Source: Brevundimonas albigilva (lineage in GTDB: Bacteria; Pseudomonadota; Alphaproteobacteria; Caulobacterales; Caulobacteraceae). From it: 64,000 nucleotides of DNA. A model generated the notes under the pieces. It saw only the letters and a program-made list of their open reading frames with translations, was not told the DNA's origin and did not search any database. This document shows positions 26,991 through 35,560 of the stretch, in pieces. The position numbers and the translations under genes are program-made. Positions within the stretch are counted from its first letter, which is position 1. Every line of letters begins with the position of its first letter. The stretch is taken from NCBI RefSeq assembly GCF_023503965.1, contig NZ_CP097298.1, positions 1,567,001 to 1,631,000 on the forward strand. The letters are read 5' to 3'.

Positions 26991-27015
26991 AACGGCGCCC
27001 GCTGACGGCGGTTCC
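26991..27015 (-). promoter_or_regulatory. EcfG (sigma-T) promoter, minus strand
   Basis: GGAAC (27015-27011), 17-bp spacer, GTT (26993-26991) on the minus strand, an exact match to the alphaproteobacterial general-stress consensus GGAAC-N16/17-GTT. It faces the small RNA candidate. Confidence 0.65.
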
Positions 27016-27042
27016 GACGCCGAACAGGTTTTTTCCGCTTTC

Positions 27043-27067
27043 GGAACAGCCAAGCCTGACCGGCGTT
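27043..27067 (+). promoter_or_regulatory. EcfG (sigma-T) promoter for the small membrane protein gene
   Basis: GGAAC (27043-27047), 17-bp spacer, GTT (27065-27067), 37 bases before the ATG at 27105. Its spacer (GCCAAGCCTG then GGC) is nearly the same as that of the entericidin promoter at 31102. Confidence 0.75.
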
Positions 27068-27104
27068 CAACAGCCGACCCAAGGACAAGAGGCGGGAGGC
27101 CTGA

Positions 27105-27452
27105 ATGACTCAACTCGACCCCAATCAAACCCCGGACGCGCCGCGCCAGGGCCATCCCGTGGACGCGCGCGACACGCGCCAGGGGCGACCGGGCGTGCGG
27201 ATCCTGTGGCTGCTGATCATCTCGGCCGGCGCCGCCGCCGTGGTGCTGCTGGGCCTGTGGCTGGTCAGCCAGGGCGGCTTCTCCCAGACCAACGCCAACA
27301 ACGGGGCCCAGGCGGTGGACGCCCAGGCCTTCCAGGGCGAAGGCGCCGCCGCGCCGACGCCGGACGCGCCCACCGGCCCGACGGGCGAGGCCCAGCCGGT
27401 CCCCACCGGCGAGGCGCCCAACGTCAACGCCCCGACCGAACCCTCCAACTGA
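27105..27452 (+). CDS. stress-regulon single-span membrane protein with Pro/Thr-rich tail
   Basis: 115 residues: a charged N-terminus, one membrane helix (ILWLLIISAGAAAVVLLGLWLV), then a low-complexity Ala/Pro/Thr/Gly tail (PTPDAPTGPTGEAQPVPTG). No family was recognised. A ribosome site GGCGGGAGG precedes the ATG and an EcfG promoter lies just upstream, so it is probably induced in the general stress response. A shared terminator separates it from phyR. Confidence 0.7.
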   Translation: MTQLDPNQTPDAPRQGHPVDARDTRQGRPGVRILWLLIISAGAAAVVLLGLWLVSQGGFSQTNANNGAQAVDAQAFQGEGAAAPTPDAPTGPTGEAQPVPTGEAPNVNAPTEPSN

Positions 27453-27470
27453 TCGACAGACAAGAGAAAA

Positions 27471-27498
27471 GCCCCGGAGCGCCGCTCCGGGGCCTTTT
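27471..27498. terminator. bidirectional terminator between the membrane protein gene and phyR
   Basis: GCCCCGGAGC (27471-27480) pairs with GCTCCGGGGC (27484-27493); A tract on the left and TTTT on the right serve both convergent genes. Confidence 0.75.
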
Positions 27499-27518
27499 CC
27501 ATGAACCGTTCCGTCGGA

Positions 27519-28313
27519 TCAGGCCGCCTGCTTCTGGCGCGACGGATGGAAGAACAGCGCCTGGCTGATCGCCGCCTTCACCGTCTCGGGCTGGAACGGC
27601 TTGGTGATCAGGAAGGTGGGCTCGGGCCGCTCGCCGGTCAGCAGGCGTTCGGGGAAGGCGGTGATGAAGATCACCGGCACGTCCATGCTCTTGAGGATGT
27701 CCTTGACCGCGTCGATGCCGGACGAACCGTCGGCCAGCTGGATGTCGGCCAGCACCAGGCCGGGCTTGTGGCGGGCCACGGCGTCGATGGCTTCGTCATG
27801 GGTGGTGGCGGCGCCGGTGACCCGGTGCCCCAGTTCCTTGACCAGGCTCTGGATGTCGGCCGAGATGATGGCCTCGTCCTCGATCACCAGCACGTCGGTG
27901 GCCAGTTCGGCGTCGATGTCGGACTGGGCCTCGCCGATCAGGCGTTCGACCTCGCGCGGGTCGGCCGACAGGATCTGCGCCGCCTCGGACGGGGTGAACC
28001 CCTCCAGCGCGGTCAGCAGGAAGGCCTGGCGCGAGCGCGGCGCGATGCGCAGCAGGCGGCGCGAGGCGTCGTCGCGCGCCTCGACCCCGCTGGCGTCCTC
28101 CAGCTGGGCGCCGGTCGACACCCAGATGGCGTGAAAGACGTGATACAGCGCCACGCGCGGCGTCATGTCCGGCGACAGCTGCTGTTCGCCGGCGGCCAGC
28201 GCCTCCAGCGCGACGCGGACATAGTTGTCGCCGGTCGCCTGATCCCCGGTCAGCGCGCGAGCGTAACGGCGGACATAGGGCAGGTGCGGCGCAAGTCTGG
28301 CCAGAAGGCTCAT
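27519..28313 (-). CDS. phyR: PhyR anti-anti-sigma response regulator
   Basis: 264 residues. The N-terminal half is an ECF-sigma-like domain (LPYVRRYARALTGDQATGDNYVRVALEAL, then RQAFLLTALEGFTPSEAAQIL); the C-terminal half is a receiver domain with VLVIEDEAIIS, the phospho-acceptor in VLADIQLADG, FITAFPE and the switch Lys in ITKPF. When phosphorylated, PhyR binds NepR and frees EcfG. The ATG at 28313 (MSLLARLAPHLP) is chosen over an upstream in-frame ATG. Its own EcfG promoter lies at 28375-28399, divergent from nepR. Confidence 0.95.
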   Translation of the reverse strand: MSLLARLAPHLPYVRRYARALTGDQATGDNYVRVALEALAAGEQQLSPDMTPRVALYHVFHAIWVSTGAQLEDASGVEARDDASRRLLRIAPRSRQAFLLTALEGFTPSEAAQILSADPREVERLIGEAQSDIDAELATDVLVIEDEAIISADIQSLVKELGHRVTGAATTHDEAIDAVARHKPGLVLADIQLADGSSGIDAVKDILKSMDVPVIFITAFPERLLTGERPEPTFLITKPFQPETVKAAISQALFFHPSRQKQAA

Positions 28314-28374
28314 ATTCCGGAATTCCCCGACTAATGGCCCCTCCAACCCAAGGAGAGGCGCTACAGCGGAACGA

Positions 28375-28399
28375 AACGTGCCAAAGGCGTCACGGTTCC
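28375..28399 (-). promoter_or_regulatory. EcfG promoter for phyR
   Basis: Minus-strand GGAAC (28399-28395), 17-bp spacer, GTT (28377-28375), about 60 bases before the phyR ATG. Implies positive feedback. Confidence 0.8.
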
Positions 28400-28440
28400 G
28401 GCGAAACGATCAAGCTTGAGCATTAAAAGGTCGTAAGGCA

Positions 28441-28464
28441 GGAACCCCCGCCGGGGGCGACGTT
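28441..28464 (+). promoter_or_regulatory. EcfG promoter for nepR-ecfG
   Basis: GGAAC (28441-28445), 16-bp spacer, GTT (28462-28464), 49 bases before the nepR ATG. The spacer itself contains a CCCCCG/CGGGGG dyad. Autoregulation by EcfG is implied. Confidence 0.8.
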
Positions 28465-28513
28465 ATCGACGCTGCATTTCTGCACTGCATGTTGGGTGGG
28501 CGGTGTTCTGTCT

Positions 28514-28717
28514 ATGACTAATTCTTCTGAATCCCCGCACCGCAAGGTCGATGAAAAGGCGGGGACGGCCGGTCTTGAAGAGGCCCGGCTTCGACAGCAG
28601 GCCATCGGGGTCAAGCTGCGGCACATGTTCGACGAGGTCGTCAACGAGCCGGTCCCCGACGAATTCCTGGACATCCTCAAGCGCGCGGACAATCGTTCGG
28701 GCGAGGGTGGCGCATGA
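28514..28717 (+). CDS. nepR: NepR anti-sigma factor
   Basis: 67 residues. The core IGVKLRHMFDEVVNEPVPDEFLDILKRAD is the NepR helix pair that holds EcfG or PhyR. The ATG at 28514 is used; a GTG at 28496 is also in frame. Its TGA overlaps the ecfG ATG (ATGA), so sigma factor and anti-sigma factor are made in step. Confidence 0.93.
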   Translation: MTNSSESPHRKVDEKAGTAGLEEARLRQQAIGVKLRHMFDEVVNEPVPDEFLDILKRADNRSGEGGA

Positions 28718-29325
28718 GCGCCTCTCGTCTGGGCGCGGCGCCCAAGCCGCCGTCGAGCGACGACAACGCCTTCAAGACCCAGCTCGTCGCCCTGATCCCG
28801 CACCTGCGCGCCTTCGCGCGCACCCTGACCGGCGATCCGACCGCCGCCGACGACCTGGCGCAGGACGCCATGATGAAGGCCTGGGACGCGCGCGCCAGCT
28901 ATCAGATGGGCACCAACATGAAGGCCTGGACCTTCATGATCCTGCGCAACCAGTTCTATTCCGAAAAGCGCCGGTCGTGGCGCCAGTCGCAGCTGGACCA
29001 GGAAGCGGCCGAGCGGACCCTGGTGGCGGTGGACGATCCCGAGGCGCCCGTCGCCCTGGACGAACTGCGCCAGGCGCTGAAGACCCTGCCGGAGGAGCAG
29101 CGTGAAGCCCTGATCCTGGTCGGGGCGGGCGGCTTCGCCTATGAGGAGGCGGCCGAGATCTGCGGCTGCGCGGTCGGCACGGTCAAGAGCCGCGTCAGCC
29201 GCGCGCGCCGGGCGCTGCTGGCCACGCTGGAACGCGGCGGCTACGCGCGCGACGGCCAGGCCGCGGGCGACGCCATGCGCACAATCCTGGGGGAAGCGGA
29301 TCGCCTGAGCGGCGCCCGGGACTAG
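28714..29325 (+). CDS. ecfG: EcfG general stress response sigma factor (SigT)
   Basis: 203 residues. Region 2 is LIPHLRAFARTLTGDPTAADDLAQDAMMKAWD with WTFMILRNQFYSEKRR; region 4 is LPEEQREALILVGAGGFAYEEAAEICGCAVGTVKSRVSRARRAL. It directs RNA polymerase to GGAAC-N16/17-GTT promoters, of which five occur nearby. It is followed three bases later by the histidine kinase gene. Confidence 0.95.
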   Translation: MSASRLGAAPKPPSSDDNAFKTQLVALIPHLRAFARTLTGDPTAADDLAQDAMMKAWDARASYQMGTNMKAWTFMILRNQFYSEKRRSWRQSQLDQEAAERTLVAVDDPEAPVALDELRQALKTLPEEQREALILVGAGGFAYEEAAEICGCAVGTVKSRVSRARRALLATLERGGYARDGQAAGDAMRTILGEADRLSGARD

Positions 29326-29328
29326 CGG

Positions 29329-31087
29329 GTGCCCGCCGAAACCAGAACGACGGGGCGATCTCCCGCCCGACGGTTCGGCTGGCGGCCGGACCGTCTTCAG
29401 GGCATCCGCTTTCGCCTGGGCCTGGCGATGGCGGCGGCCCTGTTGCCGATCTTCATCCTGAGCCTGATCCAGACCCAGGCCGATTTCCGCCAGCAGGCCG
29501 AGGCGCGGCGCGTCAACCTGCAGTTGGCGGCGGAACGGTCGTCGGCGTCCACCAAGGCGCGGCTGGACAGCACGCAGGTGCTGTTGCGCGCGCTCAGCCC
29601 CGCCGCGCTCGGCCCCTATTGCACCCCGCGTCTTTCGGCCCTGGTCGACGATTTGGAAGGCTATGAAGGCCTCTATCGCGTCAGCCCGACCGGCCAGGCC
29701 GTCTGCGCGTCCGGCCGCGACGAGGGTTTCCGGTCCGGCGTCGCCCCGGCCGGCCAGTCCGGCTGGTTCGAGCGCCTGCGGGCCGGCGAGGACATGGTGG
29801 TCATGCGCGCCCCGGTCGATTCCGACTATCCGCCCGCGCTGATCGTGGCCATCCGCGCCGAGCGGCCGATGGGCCGGTTCGACGGCGCCATGGCGGCGGT
29901 CATCCCCTTGACCACGCTGCAGCCGACGACACCCGCGACCCCGCCCTGCCCCAGGGATCGGAAACGGCCCTGACCGACGGCGCCGGCCGCCTGCTGACCG
30001 CCAGCGACGCCAGCGCCTTCCAGCTGTCCGGCGGGGGCGACGTGGCCGGCTGGGTCGAGCGGGCGCGCAACGACGGGGCGGCGGTGTTCGAGGCGCGGGA
30101 CAGCCGGGGCCAGCGCCGCGACTACGCCGGCGCTGCGCTGGCGGGCGGCGACCTTTATGTGCTGATCTCGGCGCCGTCGCCGGGCCTGCTGTCGTGGGCG
30201 CGGCTCAATCCGATCGGCGCCCTGCTGCTGCCGCTGGGCGCGTGGCTGACGGCCTTCGCGGCGGTGATGCTGCTGTCGGAGCGGCTGTTCATCCGCTGGC
30301 TGGACTATCTGGAGCGGGTCGCCGCCATCTACGCCAAGGGGCGTTTCTCGGTGCGGCCGATCCAGGCCATGAACGCCCCGTCCGAAATCCGGGTCATGGC
30401 CCGCACCCTGGACGAGATGGCCGAGGCGATCACGGTGCGCGACCGGTCGCTGACCGACTCCCTGGCGGAAAAGGACGCGCTGATGCGCGAGATCCACCAC
30501 CGGGTGAAGAACAACCTGCAGATCATCTCCTCGCTGCTGTCGATGCAGCAGCGGGCGGTGGCGGACGCCTCGGCCAAGGCGGCGCTGGGCGACACGCGCC
30601 AGCGGATCTCGGCCCTGGCCCTGATCTACCGCACCCTGTACCAGAGCGACGACGTGCGCCACGCCGACGCGCGCGTCTTTCTGACCGAGCTGGTCGGCCA
30701 GCTGATCGCCAGCGAAGCCGGGCGCGGGCCGATGGTCGTCAGTTCGGTCGAGGCCGACACCCTGTATGTCGACCCGGACAAGCTGGCCCCCCTGGCGCTG
30801 TGGCTGGTCGAGGCCGTGTCCAACGCCCAGAAGCACGCCTTCGCCGGGCGCGGCGGCCATCTGAAGGTCCGCTTCCGCGTCGACGGCGCGACCAGCGTCC
30901 TGGAGGTCGAGGACGACGGCCCCGCGTGCCGTCCGACGACGACGTGGGCGTGGGCCGGACCCTGATGGGCGCCTTCGCCAAACAGCTGCGGGGAGAGGCG
31001 CAGATGCTCCCCGCGCCCGGAGGCGGAACCATCGCGCGCATGACGTTCGCCACGCCCGAGGCCGTTCACCCGGAAGAAGCGCCTTAA
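29329..31087 (+). CDS. phyK: HisKA_2/HWE sensor histidine kinase (PhyK-like, two frameshifts)
   Basis: About 586 residues after repair, starting with GTG at 29329. A membrane helix (LAMAAALLPIFILSLI) leads to a periplasmic sensing domain, a second helix (PIGALLLPLGAWLTAFAAVMLL), a HAMP-like linker, and the HisKA_2 phospho-acceptor box EIHHRVKNNLQIISSLLSMQ with the ATPase domain (SNAQKHAF). Breaks near 29925 (LQP to DDTRDPALPQG) and near 30924 (DDGPA to VPSDDDVGVGRTLM) each fit one lost base. By position and type it is the PhyR kinase. Confidence 0.88.
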
Positions 31088-31101
31088 AAGCTTCACGGTG
31101 C

Positions 31102-31126
31102 GGAACCGCCAAGCCTGGGTGGCGTT
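31102..31126 (+). promoter_or_regulatory. EcfG promoter for the entericidin-like gene
   Basis: GGAAC (31102-31106), 17-bp spacer, GTT (31124-31126), 52 bases before the ATG at 31178. Confidence 0.75.
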
Positions 31127-31177
31127 GACTGCCACGGAACCGGCCATTCCTGCGCCGGGATTGTCGGAGAGAAAAGA

Positions 31178-31315
31178 ATGCGCAAGATTTTCGTCCTGTT
31201 CGCCGCCGCCGCCGCCCTGACCACGGCCGCCTGCAACACCGTTTCCGGCGTCGGCCAAGACGCCCAGGCCGCCGGTCAGGCCGTCGAGAACTGCGCCGAA
31301 GGCCGCGTCTGCTGA
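31178..31315 (+). CDS. entericidin-like small lipoprotein
   Basis: 45 residues: MRKIFVLFAAAAALTTAAC gives a lipobox (TAAC, Cys19), followed by NTVSGVGQDAQAAGQAVENCAEG, the entericidin A/B pattern of a small amphipathic helix. Ribosome site GGAGAGAAAAGA. An EcfG promoter upstream and a terminator downstream make it a monocistronic general-stress gene, as entericidins are in other bacteria. Confidence 0.85.
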   Translation: MRKIFVLFAAAAALTTAACNTVSGVGQDAQAAGQAVENCAEGRVC

Positions 31316-31339
31316 TCTTGGCCTGAGCCAGACGTTCAG

Positions 31340-31370
31340 GGCCCCGTCGCACCCTGCGGCGGGGCCTTTT
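31340..31370 (+). terminator. intrinsic terminator after the entericidin gene
   Basis: GGCCCCG (31340-31346) pairs with CGGGGCC (31360-31366), followed by TTTT. Confidence 0.75.
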
Positions 31371-31435
31371 CGTATGCGCGCGCCAGGGCTAGGCTTGGTC
31401 CCGGAAGCGCCCGTCAGACGGCGTCCGGAGGACAG

Positions 31436-33091
31436 ATGGCCCAAGCCGCCGCCGCCCGTGAGCCGGGCCTGAAGACCGTGGTGGGGGCCTCCGCGGCCGG
31501 CACGGCGTTCGAGTGGTACGACTTCTTCATCTTCGGCTCGCTGACCACCGTCATCGCCCGCCATTTCTACGCCGACGTGGGAGAGGCCACGAGCTATGTC
31601 CTGGCGCTGCTGACCTTCGGCGTCGGCTTCGTGGTGCGGCCCCTGGGGGCCCTGGTGTTCGGCTGGTTCGGCGACAGGGTGGGGCGAAAGACCACCTTCC
31701 TGGTGACCATCACCATGATGGGCCTGGCGACGGTGGCGATCGGCCTGCTGCCCGACTACGGCCAGATCGGCCTGTTGGCGCCGGCGCTGCTGTTGCTGAT
31801 GCGCGTGCTGCAGGGCTTCGCCCTGGGCGGGGAATACGGCGGCGCGGCCATCTATGTCGCCGAGCACGCCCAGCCCCGCAACCGCGGCTTCATGACCAGC
31901 TGGATCAACACCACCGCGGCCCTGGGCCTGATCGGCGCCCTGGTGGTGATCCTGGTCACCCGCCTGATCGTGGGCGTCGAGGCGTTCGACGCCTGGGGCT
32001 GGCGGATCCCCTTCCTGCTGTCGGGCCTGCTGCTGGCCATTTCGCTGTGGATCCGGCTGAAGCTGAACGAGAGCCCGGCCTTTCGCCGCATGGAGGCCGA
32101 GGGCGGCGCCCGGCGCGCGCCCTATCGCGGGGCCTTCCTGACCTGGAAGAACGGCCGCTTCGTCCTGATCGCCCTGTTCGGCGTCATGTTCGCGCAAGGG
32201 GCGGTCTGGTACTGCGGCTATTTCTACACCCGCTTCTTCATGGAGCGGATGCTGAAGGTGGACGTGGCGACGGTGGACGGCCTGATCCTGGCCATCTCGC
32301 TGGCCTCGGCCTTTCTGTATGTCTTCTTCGGCTGGCTGTCGGACCGGGTGGGGCGCAAGCCCGTCATGCTGTTCGGCATGATCCTGGCGCTGGTCGCCTT
32401 CTTCCCCGGCTTTCACGCCCTGACCCGCGCGGCCAACCCCGCCCTGGCCGAGGCGCAGGCCCGCGCGCCGGTCACGGTCGTGGCCGATCCCGCCACCTGC
32501 GCGGTCCAGTTCGATCCGGTCGGCAAGGCCGCCTTCGTCAGCGCCTGCGACATCGCCAAGACCATACTGACCAACGCCGGCGTCTCCTACGACACGGTCG
32601 CGGCGTCCGCCGGGGCCACGGCCCTGGTCCGGGTGGGGGCGGCCGAGGTCGCCTCCGTCGACGGCGCCCGCCTGACGCCCGCCCAGCTGAAGGCCGCCCG
32701 CGGCGATGTCGAGGCGCGCATCAAGGCCGCGCTGGCGGCGGCGGGCTATCCCGACCGGGCCGATCCCGCGCGGATCAACCTGCCGATGGTCTTCCTGATC
32801 CTGATGGTCTTCATGACGGCCGCCTGCGCGCTTTACGGCCCCCAGGCCGCGGCCCTGGTCGAGCTGTTCCCCACGCGGGTGCGCTATACGGCCATGAGCC
32901 TGCCCTACAACATCGGCACCGGCTGGGTGGGCGGGCTGTTGCCGGCCGCCAGCTTCGCCCTGGCGGCGGCGTCGGGCAACATCTACTTCGGCCTGTGGTA
33001 TTCGGTCGTCTTCACCGTCATCGCCGTCGTCGTCACCGTCCTGTTCATGCCCGAGACCAAGGGGCGCGACCTGGACACCATCGGGGCCTGA
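31436..33091 (+). CDS. MHS-family metabolite:H+ symporter with a large extra loop
   Basis: 551 residues, intact. The N-terminal AAGTAFEWYDFFIFG and GWFGDRVGRKTTFL identify the metabolite:H+ symporter group (ProP/KgtP-like) of the MFS; GWLSDRVGRKPVM is the second loop. Between helices about 8 and 9 lies an insert of roughly 110 residues (about 335-445) with two Cys (DPATCAVQF, SACDIAK) and Ala-rich helices, predicted outside the membrane. The substrate is unknown. Ribosome site GGAGGACAG. Confidence 0.88.
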   Translation: MAQAAAAREPGLKTVVGASAAGTAFEWYDFFIFGSLTTVIARHFYADVGEATSYVLALLTFGVGFVVRPLGALVFGWFGDRVGRKTTFLVTITMMGLATVAIGLLPDYGQIGLLAPALLLLMRVLQGFALGGEYGGAAIYVAEHAQPRNRGFMTSWINTTAALGLIGALVVILVTRLIVGVEAFDAWGWRIPFLLSGLLLAISLWIRLKLNESPAFRRMEAEGGARRAPYRGAFLTWKNGRFVLIALFGVMFAQGAVWYCGYFYTRFFMERMLKVDVATVDGLILAISLASAFLYVFFGWLSDRVGRKPVMLFGMILALVAFFPGFHALTRAANPALAEAQARAPVTVVADPATCAVQFDPVGKAAFVSACDIAKTILTNAGVSYDTVAASAGATALVRVGAAEVASVDGARLTPAQLKAARGDVEARIKAALAAAGYPDRADPARINLPMVFLILMVFMTAACALYGPQAAALVELFPTRVRYTAMSLPYNIGTGWVGGLLPAASFALAAASGNIYFGLWYSVVFTVIAVVVTVLFMPETKGRDLDTIGA

Positions 33092-33131
33092 GCGCGTTCT
33101 AGGGCTCGGACCCAGACATCGGAGCGCCTTC

Positions 33132-34581
33132 ATGACCAGTCCTCGCGACGCCGGCCTCAACCTTTTGCGCCAGCACGCCCTGATCGCCGGGGAGCCCATT
33201 GCGGCGAACGGCGGCGGGATCGCCGTGGACGATCCGGCGACCGGCGCGGTGATCGGTCATGTGCCCGACCTGGGCGAAGCCGAGACCCGGCGGGCGATCC
33301 AGGCCGCGACCGAGGCCTTTCCCGCCTGGTCCCGGTCCGACCCGCACGCGCGCGCGGCCTTCCTGCGCAAGTGGGCGGCGCTGATCGACGAGAACGCCGA
33401 GGGGCTGGGCGCCCTGATGGCGCTGGAGAACGGCAAGCCGTTCGAGGAGGCCAAGGGCGAGGTCGCCTACGCCAACGGCTTCATCAAATGGTTCGCCGGC
33501 GAGGCCGAGCGCCTGATCGGCGAGACCCAGGACAGCCCGCTGGGGCATCTGATCCTGACCTACCGCGAGGCGGTGGGTCCGTGCGCCCTGATCACGCCGT
33601 GGAACTTCCCGGCCGCCATGCTGACGCGCAAGCTGGGTCCGGCCTTCGCCGCCGGCTGCACCGCCGTGGTCAAGCCGGCCAGCCAGACGCCCTTCACCGC
33701 CATCGCCCTGGCTGAACTGGCCTATCAGGCGGGGCTGCCCGTCGGCGCCCTGTCGGTCGTCACCGGCGACGCGGCGACCATCGGCAAGGCGCTGACCGAC
33801 AGCCCCGACATCCGCAAGCTGTCCTTCACTGGCTCCACCGGCGTGGGCCGGATGCTGGCCGAACAGTGCGCCCCGACCCTGAAGCGGGTGTCGATGGAGC
33901 TGGGCGGCGCGCCCCCTGATCGTCTTCGCCGACGCCGACCTGGACCTGGCCGTGGCCGAGACCATCAAGGGCAAGTTCAGGAACTCGGGCCAGACCTGCG
34001 TCTGTCCCAACCGCGTCTATGTCGAACGTCCGGTCGCCGAGGCCTATGCCGAGAAACTGGCCGCCGAGGTCGCGAAGATTCCGGTCGGAAACGCGTTCGA
34101 CGACGGCGTCAAGGTCGGCCCCCTGATCGAGGAGAAGGCCCTGGACAAGGTCGAGAAGCACGTGGCGGCGGTGAAGGCCGACGGCGGCCGCGTCCTGACC
34201 GGCGGCGAACGGCACGCCCTGGGCGGCCGCTTCTTCCAGCCGACCGTGACCCTGGGCGGCGACGACCGGCTGTTCCGCGAGGAAGAGACCTTCGGCCCCA
34301 TGATCCCGGTCTTCGCCTTCGATGCCGAGGACGAGGTCCTGGACAAGGCCAACGCCAGCGAGTTCGGCCTGGCCTCCTATCTGTTCACCCGCGACCTGGA
34401 CCGCGCCATGCGCATCGGCCGCCGCATCGAGGCCGGCATGTGCGGCGTCAACACCGGCCTGATCTCGACCCCCGTCGCCCCGTTCGGCGGGGTCAAGCAG
34501 TCCGGCTACGGCCGCGAAGGCTCGATCCACGGCATCGACGAATACGTCGACGTCAAGGCCGTGACCCTGGCGTTGCGCTAG
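33132..34581 (+). CDS. gabD: NAD(P)-dependent succinate-semialdehyde dehydrogenase (one frameshift)
   Basis: About 482 residues. Aldehyde dehydrogenase motifs: PWNFPAAMLTRKLGPA, FTGSTGVGRML, MELGG (catalytic Glu), and the catalytic Cys in NSGQTCVCPNR; FGGVKQSGYGREGSIHGIDEY closes the protein. High similarity to GabD, which oxidises succinate semialdehyde in GABA breakdown. At about 33912, between MELGG and APLIVF, the frame moves by one, fitting either one extra C or two lost bases in a C run. Ribosome site GGAG at 33121. Confidence 0.9.
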
Positions 34582-34658
34582 GTCCGACGTGAAGGGGTGG
34601 AAGTCGACGTCGCTTTGCTGATAATCGGCGGCTGCCCCCACCACTCGGATCGACGACG

Positions 34659-35560
34659 TTGAGCGACTTCCCTCCTCCCCGGTTCGAGACGGCCGCCGGA
34701 TCTTCGTTCTGGCGAACTGCCAGACCGGGGGACTGACCGCCTGCCTTGACCTGCTGCTGCCTCGGGACACGGTGACGGGCCTTCACTGGCTATATTCCGA
34801 GGAGGGCAAGGCGAACGCCGCGGCCGCAGCCGCGGACGCCGACATCGTCGTGACCTCCGCGCCGCCCGACCTGCGCGCGCAGATGGCGGCCGAGCACGGA
34901 TTCGACGAAACCAAGTGCGTGATTATTCCCAGCATTCACTTCGCCGGCTTCCATCCCGACCTGACCATCGCCTATGCGGGCCAGACGCGGATCAACGTCC
35001 TGGCGGGCGTGCCCTATCAATCGGCCATTGGGGTCTGGGCGTGGAAGCGGGGCCTGACCGCCCGCGACGCGCGACGCCTTTTCACGCAACGGACGATGGG
35101 CGCGCTGGGATACGACCGATACTGGACCAAGGCCGTGGCGGAGAGCCGCGCGGATTTCGCCGCCACGACCATTCCGTTCACGGACTACTTCCTGCCGCTC
35201 CAGGCGTCGGGCAGGCTCTTCATGCACACCTTCAACCACCCGCACATCGCGGCGATCGCCCAACTGGCGCGCGGCGTGGCGCGTCGGCTGGGGGCGGCCG
35301 AGGCGGACCTTCGCCAGCCGCTCGAGGACATGGTGCCCGACGCCCTCAGTCTGGGGCCGATCTGGCCGGTCTATCCGGGCGTCGCGGAGGCGCTGGGCCT
35401 GCAGCCCAGCTGGCTGTGGAAGATCGGCGACGTCCTCTATACCCTGGACGACTATCTGGAGGCGCAGTTCCGCGCTCTGGACGCTGCGGACGGCCCGGTG
35501 ACCTGCGCCATGGCCGACACGCCGCAATTCAGGTCCATACTTCGCGAGATCGCCGCCTGA
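34659..35560 (+). CDS. WcbI-type polysaccharide biosynthesis protein (probable frameshift at the start)
   Basis: About 300 residues. The N-terminal IFVLANCQTGGLTACLDLLLP is the NCQ motif of WcbI-like proteins, linked to capsule or exopolysaccharide modification in Burkholderia. No ATG/GTG/TTG precedes this motif in its own frame back to a stop at 34619. A TTG at 34659 (LSDFPPPRFETA) joins it if one base was lost near 34693, consistent with the other breaks in the window. The alternative GTG at 34772 would remove the motif. The stop overlaps the next ATG (TGATG), so it is coupled to the GSCFA gene. Confidence 0.7.

Noticed and set aside
30626..33199. 857-codon open frame on the minus strand
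   Set aside because: Antisense to phyK and the MHS symporter, biased composition and no recognisable domain.
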